This document shows positions 27,037 through 36,579 of a DNA stretch of 64,000 nucleotides, in pieces. The notes under the pieces are model-generated. The model had not been told where the DNA came from, made no database searches, and saw only the letters and a program-made list of their open reading frames with translations. The position numbers and the translations under genes were made by a program. This stretch comes from Roseovarius sp. Lineage in GTDB: Bacteria > Pseudomonadota > Alphaproteobacteria > Rhodobacterales > Rhodobacteraceae. Positions within the stretch are counted from its first letter, which is position 1, and each line of letters begins with the position of its first letter. The stretch is from positions 186,001-250,000 of the forward strand of contig JARGOC010000001.1 in assembly GCA_029212365.1 (NCBI GenBank). The letters are read 5' to 3'.

Positions 27037-28356
27037 ATGACATCCCCCACGACCGATATACCCAAAGGTATGATGGCCCGTGCCCTATGGGCGGCTGAGA
27101 ATACACCGCAAAGCCGCAATCGCGCAGTCGATTTTTATCGCGCTCTGGCGATTAGTTTCGTCATATTCGGGCATTGGTTTCTTGTGGCCCCGGTGATCCG
27201 GAATGAAGAAGTTCAACTGACCATTTTGCTGGCCGAACAAGAGTGGACCCAGTATTTGACCTGGCTGTTTCAGGTCATGCCGGTTTTCTTTTTTGTGGGT
27301 GGCTTTGCCAACGCGCTGTCATGGGGATCGGCGCGCAAAGATCCCGAAAAACGCCGAGCATGGGCATCGGGCCGGTTGGCGCGGTTGTTGAAACCCACGG
27401 TGCCGCTTGTGTTGCTTTGGGCTGTAGCGGCCTTTGTTGCATCTCGCATGGGTGTGGCCAGCGATATGATTATTGCCACATCGCAAGCCGCCCTAGTGCC
27501 GATCTGGTTTCTGGCGGTTTACATCGTCATCACCATGGTGGCGCCGGTGACATATTACGTCTGGGAAAAGGCAGGCATCTGGTCAGTGATTGCTCTGGCA
27601 CTCGGCGCCATCGCGGTTGACAGCATCGCCTTTGGATATGATCAGGGCTGGCTGCGCTGGAGCAACTACGCCTTTGTGTGGCTGGCCGTGCATCAGCTGG
27701 GCTATTGGTGGCAAGGTGCTGCGCGGCCGGGGCTGACAGCATTGGGCCTGATCGCGTTGGGCGTGGTCTGGCTTTATGTTCTGATCGTGCAACTGGGGTT
27801 TCCCGTGGCGATGGTCAGCGTTCCGGGAGAAGAGATTTCCAACACTCGCCCGCCCACAACGGCAATGCTGGCCATAGGGTCCGTGCAGATCGGGGTGATC
27901 TTGCTGCTTACCAGTATGATTTCAAAATGGCTGCAACGCACCCGCCCCTGGGCAGTGGTGATCCTGTTCAACCAGATGATCATGACAATCTATTTGTGGC
28001 ACATGACGGCGATGATCCTGATCATCGGGATTGCCGTTCAAATGGGGGGCATTGGACTTGAGGTGCAACCGGGCAGCGGCGCGTGGTGGAGCATGCGCCC
28101 CATATGGTTTGGCTTGTTCATTGCCACATTGGTGCCTCTGGTAGCGATCTTTGTGCGGTTTGAATCTGGCAGCCGTGGCGGCAGCGCTGCGGTGCCAGGG
28201 CCATTGCAGGCCATTCCAGGAGCATTGATCACCTGTGGTGGCTTGGTGATGGTGGCCATGACCGGTATTGGCGCTGATACGGCGCTGGGCGTGAATTGGC
28301 TGGCACTTGGGTTGGTTGTCGCCGGTGTTGTGCTGGCAACAAAGCGTGTAATCTGA
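27037..28356 (+). CDS. Acyltransferase family 3 membrane protein
   Basis: A 439-residue polytopic membrane protein of the acyltransferase-3 (OafA/YrhL-like) family. The N terminus RAVDFYRALAISFVIFGHWF holds the family R/D and H residues, followed by about ten transmembrane helices, a cytoplasmic basic loop (SARKDPEKRRAW) and a conserved FLAVYI segment. Members O-acylate exported sugars or lipids; the substrate here is unknown. AGGAG precedes ATG 27037 (an in-frame ATG at 27001 is less well placed). It lies between the sensor pair and the TRAP operon and has no evident tie to either. Confidence 0.75.
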   Translation: MTSPTTDIPKGMMARALWAAENTPQSRNRAVDFYRALAISFVIFGHWFLVAPVIRNEEVQLTILLAEQEWTQYLTWLFQVMPVFFFVGGFANALSWGSARKDPEKRRAWASGRLARLLKPTVPLVLLWAVAAFVASRMGVASDMIIATSQAALVPIWFLAVYIVITMVAPVTYYVWEKAGIWSVIALALGAIAVDSIAFGYDQGWLRWSNYAFVWLAVHQLGYWWQGAARPGLTALGLIALGVVWLYVLIVQLGFPVAMVSVPGEEISNTRPPTTAMLAIGSVQIGVILLLTSMISKWLQRTRPWAVVILFNQMIMTIYLWHMTAMILIIGIAVQMGGIGLEVQPGSGAWWSMRPIWFGLFIATLVPLVAIFVRFESGSRGGSAAVPGPLQAIPGALITCGGLVMVAMTGIGADTALGVNWLALGLVVAGVVLATKRVI

Positions 28357-28420
28357 GTGTCACGGCCATTCAGGCCCAGAGGGATGTGTGGAAAAACGCA
28401 CATTCCCGACCTGAGCATGT

Positions 28421-28450
28421 GTGAGATTCCGCCCACTTGCGGGCTCTCAC
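28421..28450 (+). terminator. Hairpin after acyltransferase gene
   Basis: GTGAGA and TCTCAC enclose GCCC/GGGC around a 6-base loop, 65 bases past the stop. A second hairpin with a one-base bulge (GGGATGTG/CACATTCCC) sits at 28381-28407. Neither has a long T-run. The 270-base gap to dctP has no gene and must hold the dctPQM promoter. Confidence 0.5.
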
Positions 28451-28626
28451 GACACCAAAACACAGGTAAAGCGATTTAACACAATGTTTAGGTGGAGCTT
28501 TTTGCGCACCCGGATAAGCCCCTAGTTCCCCTTGTCACAAAGTCTCTCCTGCGCTCAAATGACGGTATTCGCATCTGAAAAGGTGCTGATTGCCTGTGAA
28601 ATGATCGATTCGGGAGGAAAAAGATC

Positions 28627-29631
28627 ATGAAATTCCTATCCACAGTTGCCGCCGCTGCATTGGCCCTAGGCGTGACAACGACCACCACATTTGCCGCCTG
28701 TGACGATGGCGAGGTTGTGATCAAATTCAGCCATGTTACCAATACCGATAAACACCCCAAAGGCATCGCCGCCTCGTTGCTGGAGCAACGCGTCAATGAC
28801 GAAATGAACGGCAAAGCCTGCATGGAAGTGTTCCCCAACTCGACGTTGTATGATGACAACAAAGTGCTTGAGGCGTTGTTGCAGGGTGATGTGCAACTGG
28901 CTGCCCCTTCGCTGTCAAAATTTGAGGCATTCACAAAGAAATACCGTATTTTCGATCTGCCATTCATGTTCAAAAACATTGATGCCGTGGATACGTTTCA
29001 GGCGTCTGATGCCGGGCAAGCGCTGAAGGACAGCATGCAGCGCCGTGGCCTGCAAGGTTTGGCCTTCTGGCACAATGGCATGAAACAGATGTCAGCCAAC
29101 GTGCCACTGATCGAACCAACAGATGCCAATGGCCTGCGGTTCCGTGTGCAATCATCCGATGTGCTGGTTGCCCAAATGGAAGCGATCGGCGGTAGCCCGC
29201 AAAAAATGGCCTTCTCTGAAGTCTACGGCGCGCTGCAACAAAAGGTTGTGGATGGCCAGGAAAACACCTGGTCCAACATCTACGGCAAGAAGTTCTTTGA
29301 AGTGCAGGATGGTGTGACCGAAACCAACCACGGCATCATTGATTATCTGGTGGTGACGTCGGTGGAGTGGCTCGACAGTCTTGAGCCGGACACCCGTGAT
29401 CAGTTCCTGACCATTCTTTCTGAGGTGACTGCCACGCGGAACTCAGAGAGCTTCAACGTAAACCAAGCGGCGCGTCAATCGGTGCTGGATGCCGGTGGAG
29501 TCGTGCGTGAACTGAGTGCTGAACAGCGCCAGTCATGGGTGGATACGATGAAACCCGTTTGGGCACAGTTCGCCGATGATGTCGGTCAGGAAAACATCGA
29601 CGCCGCACAAGCGATCAACGAAGGCAGCTAA
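28627..29631 (+). CDS. dctP: TRAP transporter periplasmic binding protein DctP
   Basis: A 334-residue secreted solute receptor of the DctP family. It has a signal peptide (MKFLSTVAAAALALGV, cleavage near TFA-AC) and the family motifs IKFSHVTNTDKHPKG, FRVQSSDVLVAQMEAIGG (with the Arg that salt-bridges the ligand carboxylate) and GQENTWSNIYGKKF. It delivers dicarboxylates such as malate, succinate or fumarate to DctQM. GGGAGGA lies before the ATG. First gene of dctP-dctQ-dctM. Confidence 0.93.
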   Translation: MKFLSTVAAAALALGVTTTTTFAACDDGEVVIKFSHVTNTDKHPKGIAASLLEQRVNDEMNGKACMEVFPNSTLYDDNKVLEALLQGDVQLAAPSLSKFEAFTKKYRIFDLPFMFKNIDAVDTFQASDAGQALKDSMQRRGLQGLAFWHNGMKQMSANVPLIEPTDANGLRFRVQSSDVLVAQMEAIGGSPQKMAFSEVYGALQQKVVDGQENTWSNIYGKKFFEVQDGVTETNHGIIDYLVVTSVEWLDSLEPDTRDQFLTILSEVTATRNSESFNVNQAARQSVLDAGGVVRELSAEQRQSWVDTMKPVWAQFADDVGQENIDAAQAINEGS

Positions 29632-29702
29632 GCTGTCAAATGCAGGGCCGGCTCACCACCGCTGGCCCTGCTTCAGGTATCGCGCCGTGGGAGGACCACA
29701 TC

Positions 29703-30374
29703 ATGCATCCCAAACAGGGTGAGACATTCATCGACCGGCTTGAGGAAAATCTCATTGCCATATTGCTGGGCACCATGACGCTGATCACTTTTGCCAATGT
29801 GATCGCGCGCAAAGGTTTCAATTCAAACATCCTTTGGGGGCTGGAACTGACGGTGTTCTTGTTTGGTTGGCTGGTCCTGTTGGGCGCATCCTATGCGGTC
29901 AAGAAAGGCGCGCATCTGGGTGTGGATGCCATCATCAATATGGTTTCGCCGCCGGTGCGCCGGGTTCTGGCCCTCATTTCGGTTGCGATCTGCATCATGT
30001 TTTCCCTGCTATTGCTCAAAGGCGCATGGGATTATTGGGCCAATTTTGCCAACCTGCCTGCCACCGAAGGGCGCTGGTTTCCGACAGGGTTTGAGGACAA
30101 GTTCCTCGCCAAGGGCTGGTATGAGGTGGATGACATCCCCCATCCTGCCTTCCTGAAATGGATGGAGGATGTGTTTAACGAAGGCGAAAGCTATTCCAAA
30201 ATGCCGCGGCTCATCCCTTATGCTGTGCTGCCATTGTCCATGGGTCTGCTTTTGTATCGGTTCATCCAAATCGCCGTTGCCGTCTGGATCGGCAAAGTCG
30301 ATCGTATTGTCGCCAGTCACGAGGTTGAGGATGACCTGGATGACCTGCACGCGCAAAGCGGGGAGAACGCCTGA
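29703..30374 (+). CDS. dctQ: TRAP transporter small permease DctQ
   Basis: A 223-residue inner membrane protein with four predicted helices and the DctQ motif RKGFNSNILWGLELTVFLFGWLVLLGASY (shown here across the helix 2 region). A soluble insertion lies between helices 3 and 4, making it longer than minimal DctQ proteins, as in the roseobacter dicarboxylate type. GGGAGG precedes ATG 29703. It overlaps dctM by one base (TGATG). Confidence 0.9.
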   Translation: MHPKQGETFIDRLEENLIAILLGTMTLITFANVIARKGFNSNILWGLELTVFLFGWLVLLGASYAVKKGAHLGVDAIINMVSPPVRRVLALISVAICIMFSLLLLKGAWDYWANFANLPATEGRWFPTGFEDKFLAKGWYEVDDIPHPAFLKWMEDVFNEGESYSKMPRLIPYAVLPLSMGLLLYRFIQIAVAVWIGKVDRIVASHEVEDDLDDLHAQSGENA

Positions 30375-31765
30375 TGTCTGTTGTCCTGCTCTTTGTCATG
30401 GTCATTGGCTTCCTGCTTATCGGGGTGCCTATTGCTGTCAGTCTGGGGATGTCCTCGGTTTTGTTTCTGCTCTGGCATTCCGACACCTCGCTGGCTTCGG
30501 TCGCGCAGACGTTGTTTGAGGCCTTTGAGGGCCACTACACCCTGCTTGCCATCCCGTTTTTCATCCTCGCCTCCAGCTTTATGTCCACCGGTGGCGTGGC
30601 CCAACGGATCATCCGCTTTTCCATTGCCTGTGTTGGGCATCTGCGCGGGGGGTTGGCCATTGCGGGCGTGTTTGCCTGTATGATGTTTGCCGCTTTGTCG
30701 GGGTCATCCCCGGCCACTGTGGTTGCCATCGGGTCTATCGTGATCGCCGCGATGAAACAGGCCGGCTACACCAAGGAATTCGCCGCCGGTGTGATCTGTA
30801 ACGCCGGTACGCTTGGCATCCTTATTCCGCCGTCTATCGTCATGGTGGTCTATGCCGCCGCGGTCGAAGTGTCCGTCGGCCGGATGTTTCTGGCTGGCGT
30901 GATTCCCGGCCTTATGGCGGGTGGCATGCTGATGATCGCCATCTATGTCATGGCCCGTGTCAAGAACATGCCTGCGGGCGAATGGCGCGGTTGGAGAGAG
31001 ATTGGCGCATCTTTCCGCGATGCCGCCTGGGGCCTTTTGTTGATCATCATTATCATGGTGGGCATCTACGGCATCCCCGGCGTAACCGGCGCGTTTTTCA
31101 CCCCGACAGAAGCGGCCGCTGTGGCATCGGTCTATGCGTTTTTCGTGGCCTGTTTCATCTACCGTGACATGGGCCCCTTGGCGGCGCGGGACGGTGGTGA
31201 ACGCCTTAGCCTCATGCAAAAGCCAACAGCTTTGCTGAGCGCATTCACCCACGCCGACACCCGCAAAACTCTGCTTGACGCAGGCAAGCTGACCGTCACC
31301 TTGATGTTTGTGATCGCCAACGCGCTGATCCTGAAACATGTGCTGACCGAGGAACAAATCCCCCAAGCCGTGGCCAACGCCATGTTATCCGCTGGCTTCG
31401 GCCCGGTGATGTTTCTGGTCGCGGTCAACGTGATCCTGCTGATCGGCGGGCAATTCATGGAGCCCTCCGGCCTGTTGGTCATCGTCGCGCCTCTGGTGTT
31501 TCCCATTGCGATTGAGTTGGGCATTGATCCCATTCATCTGGGCATCATCATGGTGGTCAATATGGAGATCGGGATGATCACACCACCTGTTGGGCTGAAC
31601 CTCTTTGTCACCTCCGGCGTGGCCGGAATGCCAATGATGAGCGTGGTACGCGCCGCATTGCCTTTCCTGGGTGTGCTGTTCATTTTCCTGATCATGATCA
31701 CATATATTCCATGGATTTCCACCTATCTACCCAACTCACTGATGGAGCCTGAAATTGTCCGATAA
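30374..31765 (+). CDS. dctM: TRAP transporter large permease DctM
   Basis: A 463-residue, roughly 12-helix membrane protein forming the sodium-coupled transport channel. Family signatures include PFFILASSFMSTGGVA, ALSGSSPATVVAIGS, GTLGILIPPSIVMVVYA and the late NMEIGMITPPVGLNLFV. It is translated in coupling with dctQ and completes the C4-dicarboxylate transporter. Confidence 0.94.
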   Translation: MSVVLLFVMVIGFLLIGVPIAVSLGMSSVLFLLWHSDTSLASVAQTLFEAFEGHYTLLAIPFFILASSFMSTGGVAQRIIRFSIACVGHLRGGLAIAGVFACMMFAALSGSSPATVVAIGSIVIAAMKQAGYTKEFAAGVICNAGTLGILIPPSIVMVVYAAAVEVSVGRMFLAGVIPGLMAGGMLMIAIYVMARVKNMPAGEWRGWREIGASFRDAAWGLLLIIIIMVGIYGIPGVTGAFFTPTEAAAVASVYAFFVACFIYRDMGPLAARDGGERLSLMQKPTALLSAFTHADTRKTLLDAGKLTVTLMFVIANALILKHVLTEEQIPQAVANAMLSAGFGPVMFLVAVNVILLIGGQFMEPSGLLVIVAPLVFPIAIELGIDPIHLGIIMVVNMEIGMITPPVGLNLFVTSGVAGMPMMSVVRAALPFLGVLFIFLIMITYIPWISTYLPNSLMEPEIVR

Positions 31766-31850
31766 CTCCGTTAACCTTGTGTTGCAGTTTCGATTGACCT
31801 GAGGGGGTCGGCTGTGGCTGACTCCGCATGGGTAATTGTGGAATTCGGTT

Positions 31851-32852
31851 ATGATGTTTTTAGTTGGTTTGATGGGCCTCATGGCCGTAGGGGCTACGGC
31901 GGTCTATGGATTTGAAGGCTCAATAGCCGAAGATGACAGTGATCCATCACTCAGAAGCGGCCCCGATGACGAGCACAATGAAGACGCCGAATCCGACGGT
32001 CTGAGCAACCTCATGTTTGCCGAAGAACCAGATGTTTTGCCTGACGATAGTACCATCGACTGGGGCGGCGAAGATGATGACACCATCGAAGGAACGGCGG
32101 GTCTTGATCAACTGAACGGCTATGAAGGCAATGACGAAGTTCACGGCCTTGAAGGCGATGACCGGCTTTTGGGCGATGATGGCGACGACAGCCTTTATGG
32201 CGACAAAGGCAACGACGTGCTGCATGGCGGGTCAGGGTATGACATTCTGTTTGGCGGCGATGATGATGACGAGCTGTATGGCCATGATGATGATGACACG
32301 CTGTACGGCGAGGATGGCAATGACAGCCTGATCGGCAGCGATGGTGATGATGTATTGCACGGCGGGACGGGCGATGATGCCCTGCACGGCGATCTGGGCG
32401 ATGACACGCTTGTGGGCGGTGAAGGTGCTGACACACTTTTTGGCGGCTGGGGTGACGATGTCATCAACGGCGTTCCTGAGGGTGCCGATGATGGCACAGT
32501 GGATTACCTCAATGGCGGCGGTGGCGATGATCTGATCGTGGCGGGCAAAGATGATATCGTATCCGCAGGTGAAGGGGCCGATACCATTGCTCTAGGGGAT
32601 TGGCTCAACCAAGAGCATCAGGCCGAAATCCTTGATTATTCGGTGGCCGAAGACAACTTGATGGTTGTCTATGATGACACCACCGACGATGAGCCGGACA
32701 TGAGCATCGAAGAAGATGAGAACGACCCGGACCGCCAGCACGTGGTGATGAACGGTGTACGCATCGCCGTAGTGGAAAGTGACGAAGAGGTGACGCTGGA
32801 TCAGATCATTCTGATTGGCCATTCCACCCTCAACAGCCTGACTGCGGCATAA
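31851..32852 (+). CDS. RTX-type calcium-binding repeat protein with N-terminal membrane segment
   Basis: A 333-residue, very acidic protein. A hydrophobic segment (MMFLVGLMGLMAVGATAVYG) is a signal anchor or signal peptide, and is followed by an acidic linker and roughly 14 nonapeptide repeats of the GGxGxDxLx type (about residues 75-215). Such repeats fold into a calcium-bound beta-roll outside the cell. The C-terminal 110 residues have no repeats. Unlike most RTX proteins it starts with a membrane segment and lacks an obvious C-terminal type I secretion signal. Frame opens at TTG 31836; ATG 31851 is preferred. Function unknown. Confidence 0.75.
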   Translation: MMFLVGLMGLMAVGATAVYGFEGSIAEDDSDPSLRSGPDDEHNEDAESDGLSNLMFAEEPDVLPDDSTIDWGGEDDDTIEGTAGLDQLNGYEGNDEVHGLEGDDRLLGDDGDDSLYGDKGNDVLHGGSGYDILFGGDDDDELYGHDDDDTLYGEDGNDSLIGSDGDDVLHGGTGDDALHGDLGDDTLVGGEGADTLFGGWGDDVINGVPEGADDGTVDYLNGGGGDDLIVAGKDDIVSAGEGADTIALGDWLNQEHQAEILDYSVAEDNLMVVYDDTTDDEPDMSIEEDENDPDRQHVVMNGVRIAVVESDEEVTLDQIILIGHSTLNSLTAA

Positions 32853-32998
32853 GCTTCGCTGTCGGGAATTTCTCTTTCCTTTCAGAAAAATATCCCCTAT
32901 ACGCCCGCAATCCCGTTCACTCACGGGACATCTCTATAGGACCTTGCTGGACGACATCCCGGCTCGTGCCCTCAACCCTTTGAACAAAGGAGATCCCG

Positions 32999-33268
32999 AT
33001 GTCGATCACTGTTGAAGAAAAAGCCCGCGTAATGAAAGAATTCGGCACCAAAGAAGGCGACACCGGTTCGCCCGAAGTACAGGTGGCCATTCTGACCTCG
33101 CGGATCACCACCCTGACCGAGCACTTCAAGACCCATAAGAAAGACAACCACGGACGCCGTGGCCTTTTGAAAATGGTCGCCCAGCGCCGGAAGCTTCTGG
33201 ATTACGTCAAAGCCAAGGATGACGCCCGTTATAAGGACCTTATCCAACGCCTCGGCATCCGCCGTTAA
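32999..33268 (+). CDS. rpsO: 30S ribosomal protein S15
   Basis: An 89-residue S15 ([20 protein letters not shown], then [16 protein letters not shown] and [20 protein letters not shown]). It binds the 16S rRNA central junction. AAAGGAGA precedes the ATG. The leader carries TCCCG/CGGGA arms that could form a small hairpin, which would fit S15 autoregulation, but I cannot show that. It usually precedes pnp directly; here an unknown gene lies between. Confidence 0.97.
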   Translation: MSITVEEKARVMKEFGTKEGDTGSPEVQVAILTSRITTLTEHFKTHKKDNHGRRGLLKMVAQRRKLLDYVKAKDDARYKDLIQRLGIRR

Positions 33269-33292
33269 GAATTCGATCCCGTATGGATCATG

Positions 33293-33322
33293 CGCCCGTC
33301 TCGAAAGAGGCGGGCGTTTTTT
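33293..33322 (+). terminator. Rho-independent terminator of rpsO
   Basis: CGCCCGtCTC-GAAA-GAGgCGGGCG with a GNRA-type loop followed by TTTTTT, 24 bases after the S15 stop. Confidence 0.92.
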
Positions 33323-33442
33323 GATTGTTCTAGTGAGTCTTGGCGGACAGGATGGGTGCATATGGCCCTAACATGCGCCTCTGCACCAAACGCACTCACG
33401 GGTTTCTCCGAAGATGCACTTACAACAATGAAGGGGAGATCA

Positions 33443-33949
33443 ATGGTAAAACCTAAGGTGATTTTGGTAAACGACCTGATGCAATCCGGGTATCAATACG
33501 AATTGACCGCCCCTGCGGGCCAACAGTTCGGAGCTAGTTTCGAGCCCCATTATGCACCCGGTGAGATGCTTGAGCTTGGCGTATTTGAGGGTAAGTATCT
33601 AAATGATTGCCAGGAAGAATTCCCAGCCAGCTGGTTTCAAAATGCCAAGCTTTCTCAAAAAGCAGATGCCAGTGTGAACCACTTTGGTATCAAGAGTCGC
33701 CAGCCACTCAAAGTCTGGCGTGAAAAGGGTTGGATCATTGGTCCAGATCCACGCGGCTGGTTCCAATGGTATTGCCGATACTACATGGGTAGGCGGCTTG
33801 ACACCATCGACCAAAAGCAAATCAAACGTTGGAAGGGGTTCTCTCGGCACGCACGACAAGTGCAACTAAACTGCGATCCCGCAGACATCTTTTGTCGACC
33901 ACGCCAGAGACAAGCGCTCTTACAATGGGCATACGACCCATTCATCTGA
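33443..33949 (+). CDS. Hypothetical protein between rpsO and pnp
   Basis: A 168-residue protein that I do not recognise with certainty. It has no signal peptide or membrane segment, is rich in Trp and Tyr, and has a basic Cys-containing C-terminal half (WFQWYCRYYMGRRLD, then KQIKRWKGFSRHARQVQLNC). GGGGAG (33433-33438) supports ATG 33443; the frame is open from 33290 but that part overlaps the rpsO terminator. The aromatic/basic pattern could suit nucleic-acid binding, which is only a guess. It is bracketed by the S15 terminator and its own hairpin, so it is an independent insertion in the rpsO-pnp pair. Confidence 0.65.
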   Translation: MVKPKVILVNDLMQSGYQYELTAPAGQQFGASFEPHYAPGEMLELGVFEGKYLNDCQEEFPASWFQNAKLSQKADASVNHFGIKSRQPLKVWREKGWIIGPDPRGWFQWYCRYYMGRRLDTIDQKQIKRWKGFSRHARQVQLNCDPADIFCRPRQRQALLQWAYDPFI

Positions 33950-33955
33950 ATGGGT
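33936..33955 (+). terminator. Hairpin overlapping the stop of the hypothetical gene
   Basis: ACCCATTCA-tc-TGAATGGGT is a perfect 9-bp inverted repeat whose second arm begins with the TGA stop codon. A short TTCCC follows. It could terminate or protect the 3' end. Confidence 0.5.
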
Positions 33956-34137
33956 TTCCCTATGCAGCGCACATCTGTTTTACCTTTGAGGTAACCATTG
34001 ATGACCAGTAAAACACACGCCCCTTCCCAAATCCCCAAAACTCCTGTATCTGCGCCCAATCTGAGACGTGATGCCCCGGACCCTGGGCACATGAAAGAAT
34101 GATTGGGGTCGGCGGCAATGCGGCCGCCATTGAAAAA

Positions 34138-34169
34138 GGAGGACTTGGGGTTCGCCCAAGAGTGCCTCC
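34138..34169 (+). promoter_or_regulatory. pnp leader hairpin (candidate autoregulatory element)
   Basis: GGAGG (34138-34142) pairs with CCTCC (34165-34169) and CTTGGG (34144-34149) with CCCAAG (34155-34160) around GTTCG. A second hairpin GGCGGC-aatgcg-GCCGCC lies at 34111-34128. In E. coli a leader stem upstream of pnp is cut by RNase III and then removed by PNPase as autoregulation. The position and long stem here fit such a role. The true ribosome site is probably AGGAAA near 34173. Confidence 0.6.
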
Positions 34170-34185
34170 AACTAGGAAACGATAG

Positions 34186-36321
34186 ATGTTTAACGAAGTG
34201 AAAAAATCAATGCAGTGGGGCGAAGAAACGCTCACACTGGAAACGGGCAAGGTTGCCCGTCAGGCAGATGGCTCGGTCATCGTGACACTGGGCGAAACCA
34301 GCGTCATGGCCAACGTCACCTTTGCCAAGAAACCGAAACCGGGCTTGGATTTCTTCCCCCTGACGGTTCACTACCAAGAGAAATATTATGCAGCCGGCAA
34401 AGTGCCCGGTGGCTTCTTCAAGCGCGAAGCGCGCCCAACCGAAAAAGAAACACTGACAGCCCGCCTGATCGACCGTCCGATCCGCCCGCTGTTCGTGCCC
34501 GGTTTCAAACATGAAACCCTGGTGATGTGTACTGTTCTCAGCCACGATCTGGTTAATGACCCCGACATGGTTGCGATGATCGCCACCTCGGCCGCGCTGA
34601 CCATTTCGGGCGCTCCGTTCCGTGGCCCAATCGGCGCATGTCGCGTGGGTTTTGAAGACGGTGAATACACGCTGAACCCGATGTGCGAAGACATGCACGA
34701 GCTGCGCCAGAACCCTGATCAACGCCTTGATCTGGTTGTGGCCGGCACCAAAGACGCCGTCATGATGGTTGAATCCGAAGCCTATGAGCTGACCGAAGAG
34801 GAAATGCTGGGCGCGGTGAACTTTGCCCACGAGCAAATCCAACCGGTCATCGACCTGATCATTGATCTGGCCGAAGATTGCGCCAAAGAGCCATTTGATT
34901 TCCAACCGCCCGATTACAGCGATCTGTATGCTGCTGTCAAAGCGGCTGGCGAAGATCAGATGCGTGCGGCCTTTGCCCTCACTGACAAGCAAGAGCGTAC
35001 CCTGGCTGTGTCCGCGGCGCGTGATGCTGTCAAAGAAGCACTGAGCGAAGAGCAACTGGAAGACGCCAATCTTAGCTCGGCGATGAAAAAGCTTGAGGCC
35101 GGCATCCTGCGCGGCGACGTTGTCAAAACCGGCAAACGTATTGATGGCCGTGCACTGGACAAAGTGCGCCAGATCGAATGTGAAACCGGTCTTTTGCCAC
35201 GCACGCATGGCTCGGCTCTGTTTACCCGTGGCGAAACCCAAGGTCTGGTTGTGACCACTCTGGGTACCGGCGACGACGAACAGATGATCGACAGCCTGCA
35301 AGGCATGTTCAAATCGAACTTCCTGCTGCACTACAACTTCCCTCCTTACTCGGTGGGTGAAGCTGGTCGTGTTGGCCCTCCCGGACGCCGCGAAATCGGC
35401 CATGGTAAACTGGCGTGGCGCGCGCTTCAGGCGGTTTTGCCTGCGGCAACCGACTTCCCTTATACCGTGCGTCTGGTGTCAGAAATCACTGAATCCAACG
35501 GTTCATCCTCGATGGCGTCTGTTTGCGGCGGCTCGCTGTCGATGATGGATGCAGGTGTGCCCCTGAAAGCGCCAGTTGCCGGTGTCGCCATGGGCCTGAT
35601 CCTGGAAGAAGACGGCTCCTATGCGGTTCTGACCGACATCCTGGGTGACGAAGACCACCTGGGCGACATGGACTTCAAAGTGGCAGGCACTGAAAACGGT
35701 ATCACCTCATTGCAGATGGATATCAAAGTGGCCGGCATCACGCCTGAAATCATGCAAAAAGCCTTGGCACAAGCCAAAGAAGGCCGTTTGCATATCCTGG
35801 GTGAGATGAACAAATCAATCAGTTCAGCCAGCGAGTTTTCGGTCCACGCGCCACGCATTGAAACCATGCAGGTGCCAACCGATAAGATTCGTGAAGTGAT
35901 CGGTTCGGGCGGTAAAGTGATCCGTGAAATCGTTGAAGTGTCGGGTGCCAAAGTTGATATCAACGACGATGGTATCATCAAGATCGCCTCGCCCAACAAC
36001 GAGTCAATCCAGAAAGCCTATGACATGATCCACTCGATCGTGGCCGAGCCGGAAGAAGGCAAAGTTTACAAAGGTACGGTTGTTAAGATCGTAGACTTTG
36101 GTGCCTTCGTGAACTTCTTTGGCAAGCGCGATGGTCTTGTGCACGTCAGCCAGATCGAAAACCGCCGTTTGAACCACCCGTCCGATGTGCTGAAAGAAGG
36201 CCAGGATGTTTGGGTCAAATTGCTGGGCTTTGACGACCGTGGCAAGGTGCGTCTGTCGATGAAGGTTGTAAATCAGGAAACCGGCGAAGAAGCTGCACCT
36301 GAGGCAAAAACCGACGACTGA
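34186..36321 (+). CDS. pnp: Polyribonucleotide nucleotidyltransferase (PNPase)
   Basis: A 711-residue 3'-5' phosphorolytic exoribonuclease. Two RNase PH domains are visible ([23 protein letters not shown] in the first half; [22 protein letters not shown] and [18 protein letters not shown] in the second, including catalytic Asp residues). They are followed by a KH domain ([17 protein letters not shown]) and an S1 domain ([20 protein letters not shown]). It degrades and tails RNA, usually in a degradosome. It has its own structured leader and terminator. Confidence 0.97.
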   Translation: MFNEVKKSMQWGEETLTLETGKVARQADGSVIVTLGETSVMANVTFAKKPKPGLDFFPLTVHYQEKYYAAGKVPGGFFKREARPTEKETLTARLIDRPIRPLFVPGFKHETLVMCTVLSHDLVNDPDMVAMIATSAALTISGAPFRGPIGACRVGFEDGEYTLNPMCEDMHELRQNPDQRLDLVVAGTKDAVMMVESEAYELTEEEMLGAVNFAHEQIQPVIDLIIDLAEDCAKEPFDFQPPDYSDLYAAVKAAGEDQMRAAFALTDKQERTLAVSAARDAVKEALSEEQLEDANLSSAMKKLEAGILRGDVVKTGKRIDGRALDKVRQIECETGLLPRTHGSALFTRGETQGLVVTTLGTGDDEQMIDSLQGMFKSNFLLHYNFPPYSVGEAGRVGPPGRREIGHGKLAWRALQAVLPAATDFPYTVRLVSEITESNGSSSMASVCGGSLSMMDAGVPLKAPVAGVAMGLILEEDGSYAVLTDILGDEDHLGDMDFKVAGTENGITSLQMDIKVAGITPEIMQKALAQAKEGRLHILGEMNKSISSASEFSVHAPRIETMQVPTDKIREVIGSGGKVIREIVEVSGAKVDINDDGIIKIASPNNESIQKAYDMIHSIVAEPEEGKVYKGTVVKIVDFGAFVNFFGKRDGLVHVSQIENRRLNHPSDVLKEGQDVWVKLLGFDDRGKVRLSMKVVNQETGEEAAPEAKTDD

Positions 36322-36342
36322 TTTGCGTCGACTTTGAAATTG

Positions 36343-36372
36343 AAAAGCCCCGGTGGAATGACCGGGGCTTTT
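36343..36372 (+). terminator. Rho-independent terminator of pnp
   Basis: AAAAGCCCCGGT and ACCGGGGCTTTT form a perfect 12-bp stem with a 6-base loop, followed by more T residues. Confidence 0.93.
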
Positions 36373-36579
36373 TTGATTCTAGGGGTGTCTCGCCCTCGAT
36401 ACCCGGCGGGTGGGCGGCATGGAGTGTGAAGTCTGTGCACACTCCTATGTGACAGGGTTTTGTGACGCGACGTCATGCCCCAAATGCCCCCAAAGGTATG
36501 GATTTCCATACGGGGTGAATCCTTGGCTTTTTCCCCATTACACACCAATTGCATTGCGAGATATTGGTCACAAGTATGA

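Noticed and set aside
28493..28508. TGGAGC-N5-GCGC resembling a sigma-54 site before dctP
   Set aside because: Only the invariant GG and GC match, and the local regulator lacks the sigma-54 contact motif.
32098..32500. Repetitive DNA in the RTX gene as a tandem-repeat or CRISPR-like array
   Set aside because: The repeats are codons for acidic Gly/Asp nonapeptides in one open frame, with no spacers.
34207..35403. 398-codon open frame on the minus strand inside pnp
   Set aside because: It is antisense to a strongly conserved gene, has no family signature, and reflects codon bias of pnp.
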